Source: JAICSD01 sp035637115 (lineage in GTDB: Bacteria > Acidobacteriota > Vicinamibacteria > Vicinamibacterales > 2-12-FULL-66-21). Taken from it: DNA of 64,000 nucleotides. The notes under the pieces were generated by a model. It was not told where the DNA came from. It saw only the letters and a list, made by a program, of their open reading frames with translations, and searched no databases. The position numbers and the translations under genes were made by a program. This document shows, piece by piece, positions 1 to 9,121 of this stretch. Location of the stretch: contig DASPXV010000108.1 in the NCBI GenBank assembly GCA_035637115.1, forward strand, positions 1 through 64,000. Direction: 5' to 3'. Numbering within the stretch: position 1 is the stretch's first letter; every line of letters starts with the position of its first letter.

Positions 1-40
1 ACCTGTCTTTGACCGATGACCTGTGACCTTTGGCCTACAG
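1..40. repeat. degenerate GACC-type short tandem repeat downstream of ftsH
   Basis: The window opens with loosely repeated GACC/GCCT words, about 7-8 bases apart, ending at the ftsH stop codon. No gene fits here. It resembles the degenerate short-period repeats seen inside queA (7561-7595) and before glgX (12956-13010). It is cut by the window edge, so its full size is unknown. Confidence 0.4.
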
Positions 41-41
41 C

Positions 42-1966
<1,925 letters not shown>

Positions 1967-1970
<4 letters not shown>

Positions 1971-3406
1971 CCTGGGCCTCCTAAATACCTGACTTTCAAG
2001 AGTATCACGCCTTGTGAGGGGTCCGTGACGCGAAAGTCCTCCGCGACGGTCTGCCCCACCACCCAGACGATGCGATCACGTCCGTCTACCACCAGCGGAA
2101 CCGTATCCCGCTGGTCCCGCGCTACTTTCCTGTCCACCAGGAAGTCCTGCAGCTTGCGGCGGCCGGGACCCCCAAGCGGGTGGAGCCGGTCGCCGGGGCG
2201 GCGGCTGCGAACCGCGAGCGGCAATTCGACTGCGCCAGCCGCGACGCCGACTTCCATACCCCGCACCGCCCACTTCCTTGGACGCTCACCCGGCGCGCTC
2301 GTGCCGGGGAGGTGTTCGGCGCCTACTGCCAGCCCCTGCCAGACGCCGCCGTTCATGAGGTCGAGCGCGACCTCACCAGGAATAGACAGCGAAACGGCGA
2401 AAGAGTTCACTGTCGCGCGATCCCGGCGGCGCGCCAGACGCAGCACGATGCTGTCGCCCGAGCGAACCGCATACTGACCTGGCAGGCTGACAGCCTTGCC
2501 CTGCGCGGATTCTTCGGCCAGCGCGAGCAATCGTTCGACGTGTTCGAAGTGGATGGACTTCTGGCCGGCCAGTCGCTGCAGCGCGGCGTGTGCCACGCGC
2601 GAACTCAGCGCGCGCGGTGCGCTCCTGAGCCCTGCAACATCGAGCCTGACGTCTACATCCATTAAGACGATCCGAGAGGCCAATTTGATTGCCTCCGCGG
2701 AAAGAAATTCCTCGTCCTGCCGCGCGAGCTCGGCTTCACGCGCCAGCACACGGTTGATTCCCGGCGAAAATCGTGCGCGCAATAACGGAATCAGCTCGTG
2801 ACGCACGCGATTGCGCGCGAACGTCACGTCGGCGTTTGTCGCATCCTCACGGAACGCCTCATGATGGCTCGAAAGGTAATCGCGGAGCTGGCCGCGCTCG
2901 ACCTCGAGCACCGGACGAATCACGCGTCCCGCTTTGGGCTGGATAGCCGCCATCCCGCGCGTGCCAGCGCCACGCATCAGCCGCAGCAGGAACGTTTCGG
3001 CCTGATCCTCGAGTGTATGCCCCAGGGCGATCGCGTCCGCGACCGTGGCATCGGCCGCACGTTCGAGGAATGCATATCGCGCTGTCCGCGCCGCATCTTC
3101 GATCGAGCGTTTTTGCGCCCGCGCCAGCGCACCGATGTCGACACGTTCGACGATCACCGGCAGTCCGAGCCTCGCGCCGAGCGCGCGGCAGAACGTTTCG
3201 TCCGCATCCGCGTCTGCGCCGCGCAGCAAGTGATTCAGATGCGCGAGACCCGCGACGTGCAGCGCGCCGCCAGCCGCCAGCTCGCGCAGCAGGAACAGCA
3301 GCGCGACGGAATCCGCGCCACCCGAAACGGCGACGAGTACACGATGACCGTCGCGCAAAAGCGCATGACGATCGATCGTGTCGAGAACGCGCTGCTGGAG
3401 GGTCAT
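1967..3406 (-). CDS. tilS: tRNA(Ile)-lysidine synthase TilS
   Basis: ATP-dependent enzyme that converts C34 of tRNA-Ile(CAU) to lysidine, so the tRNA reads AUA and is charged with isoleucine. The PP-loop SGGADS is at residues 28-33, followed by the N-type ATP pyrophosphatase domain. The C-terminal part includes the LHPLGG-type stretch of the TilS C domain. 479 residues is within the family range. The ATG at 3406 is used: a longer open frame would run back through the tRNA. The start lies only 15 nt after the 3' CCA of a CAU-anticodon tRNA gene, and the stop overlaps the ftsH start. No strong Shine-Dalgarno is visible, so translation may depend on processing of the tRNA-mRNA transcript. Confidence 0.95.
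1977..1982 (-). promoter_or_regulatory. ribosome binding site of ftsH
   Basis: On the minus strand this reads AGGAGG, a perfect anti-Shine-Dalgarno match six bases before the TTG at 1970. It lies inside the last codons of tilS and decides the non-ATG start of ftsH. Confidence 0.8.
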
Positions 3407-3421
3407 CTCAGCGCAAAAAAT

Positions 3422-3498
3422 TGGTGCCGGTGCAGGGACTTGAACCCCGGACAACGCGGATATGAGCCGCGTGCTCTAACCAACTGAGCTACACCGGC
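3422..3498 (-). tRNA. tRNA with CAU anticodon (Ile2 or elongator Met)
   Basis: The 77-nt cloverleaf includes an encoded CCA. The acceptor stem is seven pairs with a normal G1-C72 pair. The D arm is GCUC/GAGC, the anticodon stem CGCGG/CCGCG, the anticodon loop CUCAUAU (anticodon CAU), and the T stem CGGGG/CCCUG contains one wobble. A paired position 1-72 and no GGG/CCC run in the anticodon stem exclude initiator tRNA. That leaves elongator tRNA-Met or the TilS substrate tRNA-Ile2. It lies 15 nt upstream of tilS on the same strand, which favours Ile2 by context; the sequence alone does not settle it. A run of six T follows the CCA. Confidence 0.93.
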
Positions 3499-3512
3499 GG
3501 GAAACTCTTATT

Positions 3513-4814
3513 CTAACAGACCCACCCGCTCGATCCCGCGGTTTCCTGGTAGGCCCGCCGGCAGCGTTCGGTCTCCGATTTCAGCTCGGCCATCAGCGAA
3601 TCGAACGCCGCGAGTGCGTGCAACGGCTGAATGAGCCGATCGCGTTCGAAGAAGTCGTGACAGGGGAACCCGTTCCAGGCGGCGTCCGCGAGCCAGCGCA
3701 TCGCATCGTCGTGACGCCCGCTCAGCGCATGAATGCACGCGATATCGTACTGCGCATGGTGGTAGTGCCCGAAAGCCTTGTGGTTCGCAACAGTCAGTTC
3801 AATCTGGCGTTCGGCGGCGCGATCGTCGCGCCGTAACGCCGCGATCAAGCCGACGAGTGGATGGAAGAGAACGTCGCCGGGGAATTGCCGCTGCGCGCTC
3901 GCGGCAATGCGTTCCGCCTGCTCCAGACGTTCCAGCTGCACGAGCGCAAGCGCCAGCTGGTAGGCGGACCAGGCGGTTGGGGCGCGCCGCCAGCTCTCCT
4001 CGGAGATGTCGAGCGCCGTCGCCCAGTCACCCGAATAGTACTTGTTCAGGCCCATGTGCACGTACGCGAAGGTGTCCCCGGGGTTGATCGCGAGAGCGCG
4101 CTCGAGTTCCCGCGCAGAGGCGTCGAACATGGAGACGTGCAGCAGCACGATGCCGAGAAAATCGCGCGCCTCGTGCAGCCCGGGTCCGCCGCGGATCGCC
4201 GCGGCGAACTCGCGAATCGTCGCCTCGTGCTGGAAGCCTGCGGTTGGCGTCCACAACAGCGCTCCGCGAACGAAGCGTCCCTCCGGCAGGCTGGGGTCGA
4301 TCGACAGCGCGCGGTCCGCCATCTCCGCCGCTCGCACGCGATAGTCGGAGTCCGGACGGAACGAGAACGCGAGCTTGGCGTATGCGGCAGCAAGGGCGGC
4401 ATACGCCTTCGCGGACGGTTCGATTTCGATGGCGAGATGAAATTGCCGGACAGCGGCCTCCAGGCTCTCCACGGTCTCGCGCATCATATGGAGACGGCCG
4501 CGCAGAAAGTGTTCCTGGGCGGCGCCGCCACCCCTCGCGGACGCTTCGAGACGCTCCCCGTCCGCGGGCGTCAACCGCACCTCGAGCGAGCGTACGATCT
4601 CCCGGGAGACCTCGTCCTCCATCCCGAACACGTCATCGAGCGACGAGTCGATTTTCGTGGCCCAGATCGAACGGCCGTCCGACGTCGCGTGCACCTGCAC
4701 GGACACGCGGATGCGACTGCCGCTGCGCTGGAGACTGCCCGACACGACGAATTCTGCTGAGAGCTCGCGTCCCGCCTGCAGAGGATCGACGTGTCCATCC
4801 CGATAGCGCAGCAC
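3513..4814 (-). CDS. TPR-containing C-terminal half of a Ser/Thr kinase protein (frameshifted)
   Basis: Continues the kinase encoded at 4571-5818 in another frame. Homology-like sequence in this frame begins before the listed GTG, at 4910, where the kinase-TolB junction would pass into it. It carries the middle and end of the TolB/adenylate-cyclase-associated domain (GSLQRSGSRIRVSVQ, then a DGRSIWATKID block), followed by TPR helices. Such kinase-TolB-TPR proteins are frequent in Acidobacteria and probably sense or scaffold. No membrane segment was seen. The GTG at 4814 is only the first possible start in this frame and is probably not a natural one. With a single -1 shift at 4905-4910 the whole protein would be about 768 residues, the usual layout. 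Confidence 0.7.
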   Translation of the reverse strand: MLRYRDGHVDPLQAGRELSAEFVVSGSLQRSGSRIRVSVQVHATSDGRSIWATKIDSSLDDVFGMEDEVSREIVRSLEVRLTPADGERLEASARGGGAAQEHFLRGRLHMMRETVESLEAAVRQFHLAIEIEPSAKAYAALAAAYAKLAFSFRPDSDYRVRAAEMADRALSIDPSLPEGRFVRGALLWTPTAGFQHEATIREFAAAIRGGPGLHEARDFLGIVLLHVSMFDASARELERALAINPGDTFAYVHMGLNKYYSGDWATALDISEESWRRAPTAWSAYQLALALVQLERLEQAERIAASAQRQFPGDVLFHPLVGLIAALRRDDRAAERQIELTVANHKAFGHYHHAQYDIACIHALSGRHDDAMRWLADAAWNGFPCHDFFERDRLIQPLHALAAFDSLMAELKSETERCRRAYQETAGSSGWVC

Positions 4815-5818
4815 GGCGGACGTAGGCCTGACCAGCAGCGACCGTATCGCCGCGAGGTCTGTGATTGTCGCGTCGGCGAGCGCTGCGCCGAGATCCGGAT
4901 CGATCCCCCCTGCCCCAGCGCCGTAAATGGCAGCACGGCGATGGATCGTGCCGAGTGGGGCGTGCCGCGCGCGGCAACCGCATCGGCCAGCGCGACGCGC
5001 ACGTCGGCGGCGGTGCCGAACCGGTTCTCCGGCGCCTTGTCGAGGAGGCGCTGAATGATCTGCTCGAGCGGGTACGGCAGCGCCGGGACAATGGAACGAG
5101 GTGCGACGGGCACCCGCGTCAGGATGTCCGCCATGAGCTGGGCGCTCGTTGGTGCTTCCCCGAACGGCAGGCGCGCCGTCGTCATCAGGTAGAGCACGAC
5201 GCCGAATCCGTATAGATCGCTTCGCACGCTCGCGCGTTCGCCGCGCAGAAGTTCCGGCGCCATGAAGGCGGGTGTACCGACGAGCAGCCCGACCGACGCG
5301 CTCACCGACGTTTTCGTGGCGGCGTCCATCTCCGCGATCGGCTGCATTCGCGCCAGCCCGAAGTCCATCACCTTGGCGTGCCCGTCGGCGGTGATCATCA
5401 CGTTGTTCGCCGTGATGTCACGGTGGACGATTCCGCGCGCATGCGCCGCGGCCAGCGCCTCCGCGATTTCGTCGGCAAGACGGCAGACTTCCCGGTGAGG
5501 AATGGGACCCGAATGTACGCGCGCCGCAACGGTTTCGCCCGGAACGTACTCCATGACGATCACGGGGACGCCGTCCACCTCCAGCGCTTCATGGATCGTG
5601 CAGATGAAGGGATGCGACAGCGACGCGGCGGCTCGCGCTTCCTGAAGCAAACGCCGGCGCGCGTCGTCATCCGTCGAGAAGCGGGAAGAGATTGTCTTGA
5701 CGGCAACGATCCTGTCGAGCCGTTCGTCCCGGGCCGTGTAGATATCGCCCATGCCGCCGCGCCCGATGCGCTCAAGGAGGCGGTATTTGCCGATGCGCTC
5801 CGGAACGTTATCAGGCAT
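4571..5818 (-). CDS. Ser/Thr protein kinase, N-terminal half (frame changes near its end)
   Basis: Cytoplasmic Hanks-type kinase that would phosphorylate Ser/Thr. The glycine loop GRGGMG is at residues 19-24, the ATP lysine is K41, DFG is at 152-154 and APE at 187-189. The catalytic loop reads HRDITANN (132-139): the Asp and Asn are kept, but the usual Lys two residues after the Asp is Thr. After the kinase domain the SIAVLPF start of a TolB-like domain appears at about residue 291. The frame then runs into non-homologous Arg-rich sequence after residue 303, at a run of six G. The true protein therefore probably continues in the frame of the TPR half. Its ATG overlaps the end of the upstream gene by 8 bp, suggesting coupling. 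Confidence 0.8.
   Translation of the reverse strand: MPDNVPERIGKYRLLERIGRGGMGDIYTARDERLDRIVAVKTISSRFSTDDDARRRLLQEARAAASLSHPFICTIHEALEVDGVPVIVMEYVPGETVAARVHSGPIPHREVCRLADEIAEALAAAHARGIVHRDITANNVMITADGHAKVMDFGLARMQPIAEMDAATKTSVSASVGLLVGTPAFMAPELLRGERASVRSDLYGFGVVLYLMTTARLPFGEAPTSAQLMADILTRVPVAPRSIVPALPYPLEQIIQRLLDKAPENRFGTAADVRVALADAVAARGTPHSARSIAVLPFTALGQGGSIRISAQRSPTRQSQTSRRYGRCWSGLRPPCCAIGMDTSILCRRDASSQQNSSCRAVSSAAAVASACPCRCTRRRTAVRSGPRKSTRRSMTCSGWRTRSPGRSYARSRCG
4905..4910 (-). other. homopolymer G6 frameshift site joining kinase and TPR halves
   Basis: On the coding strand the kinase frame reads CAG GGG GGA TCG, while the downstream TolB/TPR frame reads GGG GGG ATC GAT over the same bases. 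A single extra G (seven instead of six), or a -1 slip of the ribosome or polymerase, joins the two. Possible causes are a real mutation, programmed slippage, or a base-calling error in a homopolymer; the sequence alone cannot decide. Confidence 0.7.
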
Positions 5819-6752
5819 CGGCGAGCGCCGCGGCCAGCAACGGAATCAGAATCTCATGGTGCCCGACGAGCGAGTACCCTTTGCCGGTACCCGCAACCGG
5901 GCGCGAAACCACGTTCGTCTGCGGACGATACTGGCGGACGAAATCGAGATTCACTGTGGTGAGGCCGTTCAGCGAGACACCACGGTTTCGCGCGAGCGCC
6001 ACGGCCTTGAGAAACACTTCGGGCAGGACGACCGCGGATCCGCAGTTCAGATAGACACCACCCTCGAGCCGCGCGACATTCGAAACGAAATAACGGAAAT
6101 CGCGAAGACTTCCCTCTCCGAGCGCGGCGCCGGACGCCGCCGGGTGCATATGAATGATGTCCGTGCCGATGGCGACGTGTACGGTGACGGGTATTTCGAG
6201 CCGGGCCGCCGCGCACAGCACGCTCACGTTCGCGTGCGGCGGCGCCATCCGGTGCAGCGTCGCGACGACTCCCTGGCCGAGGCCCATGCCCTGCGCGACT
6301 GTCGTATTGATCGCGTCGTTGAGCAGCCGGCCGGTTTCTTCCGCCATGCCGAAGCGTCCCGGTCCGAGCGCCTCGTCCACGTCTTCCGACGTCGATCCCG
6401 ATAACGCCAATTCGAAATCGTGAATGACGCCGGCGCCGTTCATCGCCAGCGCCGATATGAAACCCCGCTCCATCAGATCGATCAGGACAGGCGAGAGACC
6501 GGTCTTCAGGACATGCGCTCCGAGGCCCCAGAGGATGCCGCGCTTCTCCTCGCGCGCCGACGCGACGGCCTGCACCACGGCCTTGAAATCGGCGCCGGCG
6601 AGAATGGCGGGCAGCGATGCGACCAGCGCGCGGGCGCCATCGCCCGGCTTGTACACGCTGGCGAAATCCGCGTGGACGGCCTTGCTCTTGCGGCTGGCGA
6701 GCGGGTACGTTTTCAAGCCCGACAGGTCGAATTCCTCGTAGCTGAACTTCAC
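5811..6752 (-). CDS. deoxyhypusine-synthase-like conserved protein
   Basis: 313 residues, apparently soluble. Conserved-looking blocks include NGAGVIHDFELAL (about 124-136), HVAIGTDIIHMHP (about 197-209) and LNCGSAVVLPEVFLKA. They recall the NAD-binding fold of deoxyhypusine and homospermidine synthases. A bacterial enzyme of this sort cannot act on eIF5A, so the real substrate is unknown; a polyamine or NAD-dependent reaction is only a guess. It sits 27 bp after queA, and its stop overlaps the kinase start, so it is probably in the same operon. The family assignment rests on remembered motif patterns and is moderate. Confidence 0.65.
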   Translation of the reverse strand: MKFSYEEFDLSGLKTYPLASRKSKAVHADFASVYKPGDGARALVASLPAILAGADFKAVVQAVASAREEKRGILWGLGAHVLKTGLSPVLIDLMERGFISALAMNGAGVIHDFELALSGSTSEDVDEALGPGRFGMAEETGRLLNDAINTTVAQGMGLGQGVVATLHRMAPPHANVSVLCAAARLEIPVTVHVAIGTDIIHMHPAASGAALGEGSLRDFRYFVSNVARLEGGVYLNCGSAVVLPEVFLKAVALARNRGVSLNGLTTVNLDFVRQYRPQTNVVSRPVAGTGKGYSLVGHHEILIPLLAAALADA

Positions 6753-6779
6753 GGCGCGACTATACCAACGTCCAACCTC

Positions 6780-7856
6780 TTAGAGAATGAGCATCGCGTC
6801 GCCATAGCTGTAGAACCGATAGCGCCGCTCCACCGCGTCGCGATAGGCCGCGAGCACATGCTCGCGGCCGGCGAATGCCGAGACGAGCATCAGCAGCGAC
6901 GACTTCGGCAGGTGGAAGTTCGTCATCAGTCCGGAGACGACGCGGAATTCGAATTCTGGATAGATGAAGATCTCCGCCATCGCGGTTCCCGCTCGGACGC
7001 GGCCGCTGCCGCGCCTCGCCGCGTCCTCGAGCGCGCGCGTTGTCGTCGTACCCACGGCGACCACACGGCGGCCGGCGTCGAGGGCGGCATTGATCGATCT
7101 CGCCGCCGCGTCCGAGATTTCATACGGCTCCGGATCGACGACGTGATCTTCAACGTGCTCGGCGCGAACGGGTTTGAACGTGCCGTAGCCGACGTGCAGC
7201 GTGACGGTCGTCCGCTCGATGCCCGCACGATCGAGCGCCTCGAGCAGCGCGGCGTCGAAGTGCAGCCCCGCCGTCGGCGCTGCGACGGAGCCGCGATGCG
7301 CCGCGAAGACGGTCTGGTATCGCTCGCGATCTTCCGGCGTGTCGTCGCGATGAATGTACGGCGGCAGCGGCACGTGCCCCATCGCATCGACGAGCGCCTC
7401 GACGCCATCCCCCTGCTCCGCCCACAGGCGGATCCGCCGCCGTCCGAAGAACTGGCGTTCCAGAACCTCCGCCATCAGGACGCCGGACGGGTGCTGGAAT
7501 CGCACGAGCGCGCCCGGTTTCAGTTTCTGGCCGGGGTGCATGAGGGCGGACCAGAGTTGGGAGGTCGGAGGTCGGAGGTCGGAGGTTGGAGGTTCTGGTT
7601 CTCGACTCAGTAATAGACATTCGACGGTTCCACCGCTTGGTACTCGATGGCCGAGGAGCCGGGCGGGAAACACGCGCGTGTCGTTCGCGACGAGCAGCTC
7701 TCCCTCGCGCAGAAAGCGCGGCAGATCGCTGACAACCGCGTGTTCGATGTGGCCGGAGTTGCGGGCGAGAACGAGCAGACGCGAGGTTCCGCGTGGCAGA
7801 GCCTGCTGAGCGACCAGCTCTTCAGGCAGCTCGAAATCGAAATCGGAAACATTCAC
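6780..7856 (-). CDS. queA: S-adenosylmethionine:tRNA ribosyltransferase-isomerase QueA
   Basis: Transfers and isomerises the ribosyl group of SAM onto 7-aminomethyl-deazaguanine at tRNA position 34, the penultimate queuosine step. The N-terminal DFDFELPEELVAQ block, the LLVANDTRVFPARL block (about 54-67), the AAPTAGLHF block and the C-terminal PKSSLLMLVSAFAG block are all typical. 358 residues is close to the family norm. It starts with GTG at 7856. An extra Pro/Ser/Thr-rich stretch at about residues 86-101 is encoded by a heptamer tandem repeat (7561-7595) and is not usual for the family. First gene of the minus-strand run towards ftsH, divergent from the AI-2E transporter. Confidence 0.95.
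   Translation of the reverse strand: MNVSDFDFELPEELVAQQALPRGTSRLLVLARNSGHIEHAVVSDLPRFLREGELLVANDTRVFPARLLGHRVPSGGTVECLLLSREPEPPTSDLRPPTSQLWSALMHPGQKLKPGALVRFQHPSGVLMAEVLERQFFGRRRIRLWAEQGDGVEALVDAMGHVPLPPYIHRDDTPEDRERYQTVFAAHRGSVAAPTAGLHFDAALLEALDRAGIERTTVTLHVGYGTFKPVRAEHVEDHVVDPEPYEISDAAARSINAALDAGRRVVAVGTTTTRALEDAARRGSGRVRAGTAMAEIFIYPEFEFRVVSGLMTNFHLPKSSLLMLVSAFAGREHVLAAYRDAVERRYRFYSYGDAMLIL
7561..7595. repeat. heptanucleotide tandem repeat inside queA
   Basis: Five consecutive 7-bp units, GAGGTCG three times, then GAGGTTG and GAGGTTC (plus strand). Seven is not a multiple of three, so gain or loss of one unit would shift the queA frame. The repeat encodes a Pro/Ser/Thr-rich insertion in a loop region of the protein. 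G-rich in a GGAGG pattern on the plus strand. Confidence 0.85.
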
Positions 7857-7909
7857 CGGGGCCGTCTACCCTCGGCGTTCATCTTGCACCGCTCACGGCT
7901 CAGATTGTA

Positions 7910-9118
7910 ATGGGCGAAGAACATCACATCCTGACCGGTACGCGAGGCGTCGAGCCTGCGCGCGCTCCATTGCCGCCGACGAAAGGGGCGCCCGAGGAAC
8001 CGCCGCCGACGGTGGTGGACGTCAACGAAGGGCCGGGCCTGGCTATCGCGATCGTGGCGGCGATCGCGCTGGTCTACCTGCTGCAGTGGACGCAGTCGGT
8101 CCTCATTCCCGTCGTGATCGGGATTCTCGTTGCCTACGCGATGGAGCCGCTCGTCTCCACGATGGAGCGAGCGAAGATTCCGCGGTCCGTCGGCGCGGCC
8201 GCCGCACTCGTCATGCTGGTCGGTGTGCTCAGTCTTGGCACGTACAGCCTGTCCGGACAGGCGCTGCAGATCGTGCGGCAGGTTCCGGAAGCGGCGCAGC
8301 GCATTCGCGAGCGCGTCCGCAACCGCACCGTGCACACGGGCGCCCTGGGCGAAGTGCAGAAGGCCGCGACCGAGCTGCAGAGGACGGCGGAAGTGGCATC
8401 GGCACAGTCGGAGCCCAAGCGGGATCCGAGCACGCCACCAGTGCAGAGAGTCGAGATCGTCGAACCGGCGTTCGATGCGAGGAGCTATCTGTACTGGGGA
8501 GGCATGAACCTGCTCGGCGCCACCGGACAGTTCGCGGTGGTTCTGTTCCTGGTCTATTTCTTCCTCGTCACGGGCGACTTGTACAAACGAAAGATCGTGA
8601 AGATCGCGGGACCCGCGCTCTGGCAGAAGAAGCTGACCGTGCAGATTCTCGACGAAATCAACATGCAGATCTCGAGTTTTATCCGGGTCCAGGTCTTGAC
8701 GAGCGCGCTCGTCGCAGTAGCCACCGGCGTCGCGCTGTATTTTCTCGGTGTGCAGCAGTACATCATCTGGGGACTGCTGGCCGGGATCTTCAATTCAATC
8801 CCTTACCTCGGCCCCGTGCTCGTGTCGGGCGGCCTGGCGATCGTCGCGTTCATCCAGTTCAATAACATCGAGAAGACGGTGCTCGTCTGCACCGTCGCGT
8901 TCCTGATCACCAGTCTCGAAGGATTCCTGCTGACGCCCGCGCTCATGGGTCGTGCGGCACGGATGAATCCCGTCGCGATCTTCGTCGGGCTCCTGTTCTG
9001 GAGCTGGATCTGGGGCGTCTGGGGCGCGGTCCTCGCCGTGCCGATGCTGATGATGATCAAGGCGGTCAGCGATCACGTCGAGGATCTGCAACCGCTCGCC
9101 GAGCTGCTCGGCGAGTGA
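7910..9118 (+). CDS. AI-2E family transporter (PerM-like membrane protein)
   Basis: Polytopic inner-membrane protein of the UPF0118/AI-2E exporter family; some relatives export AI-2 or sodium, but the substrate here is unknown. Hydrophobic segments lie near residues 40-90, 100-125, 205-230, 255-290 and 300-380, with the conserved end-of-protein segments (GLLAGIFNSIPYLGP; WSWIWGVWGAVLAVP). A large soluble loop at about 130-195 is typical. 402 residues from ATG 7910. A longer frame reaches back to 7793 but overlaps queA and lacks family-like sequence. It is divergent from queA with 53 bp between them, and ends 3 bp from a convergent gene. Confidence 0.85.
   Translation: MGEEHHILTGTRGVEPARAPLPPTKGAPEEPPPTVVDVNEGPGLAIAIVAAIALVYLLQWTQSVLIPVVIGILVAYAMEPLVSTMERAKIPRSVGAAAALVMLVGVLSLGTYSLSGQALQIVRQVPEAAQRIRERVRNRTVHTGALGEVQKAATELQRTAEVASAQSEPKRDPSTPPVQRVEIVEPAFDARSYLYWGGMNLLGATGQFAVVLFLVYFFLVTGDLYKRKIVKIAGPALWQKKLTVQILDEINMQISSFIRVQVLTSALVAVATGVALYFLGVQQYIIWGLLAGIFNSIPYLGPVLVSGGLAIVAFIQFNNIEKTVLVCTVAFLITSLEGFLLTPALMGRAARMNPVAIFVGLLFWSWIWGVWGAVLAVPMLMMIKAVSDHVEDLQPLAELLGE
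9095..9115. terminator. perfect hairpin at a convergent gene junction
   Basis: Nine-base stem CTCGCCGAG / CTCGGCGAG with a 3-nt loop, in the last codons of the transporter gene and next to the convergent secreted-protein gene. It has no T tract, so termination activity on either strand is only possible, not shown. Confidence 0.35.
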
Positions 9119-9121
9119 GCG

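Noticed and set aside
3422..3498. Initiator tRNA-Met
   Set aside because: Position 1-72 is a normal G-C pair and the anticodon stem lacks the GGG/CCC run required of bacterial initiator tRNA.
7884..7911. Promoter-like TTGCAC, 16 bp, TGTAAT before the AI-2E transporter
   Set aside because: The -10 box overlaps the ATG at 7910, so transcription would begin inside the gene; probably chance.
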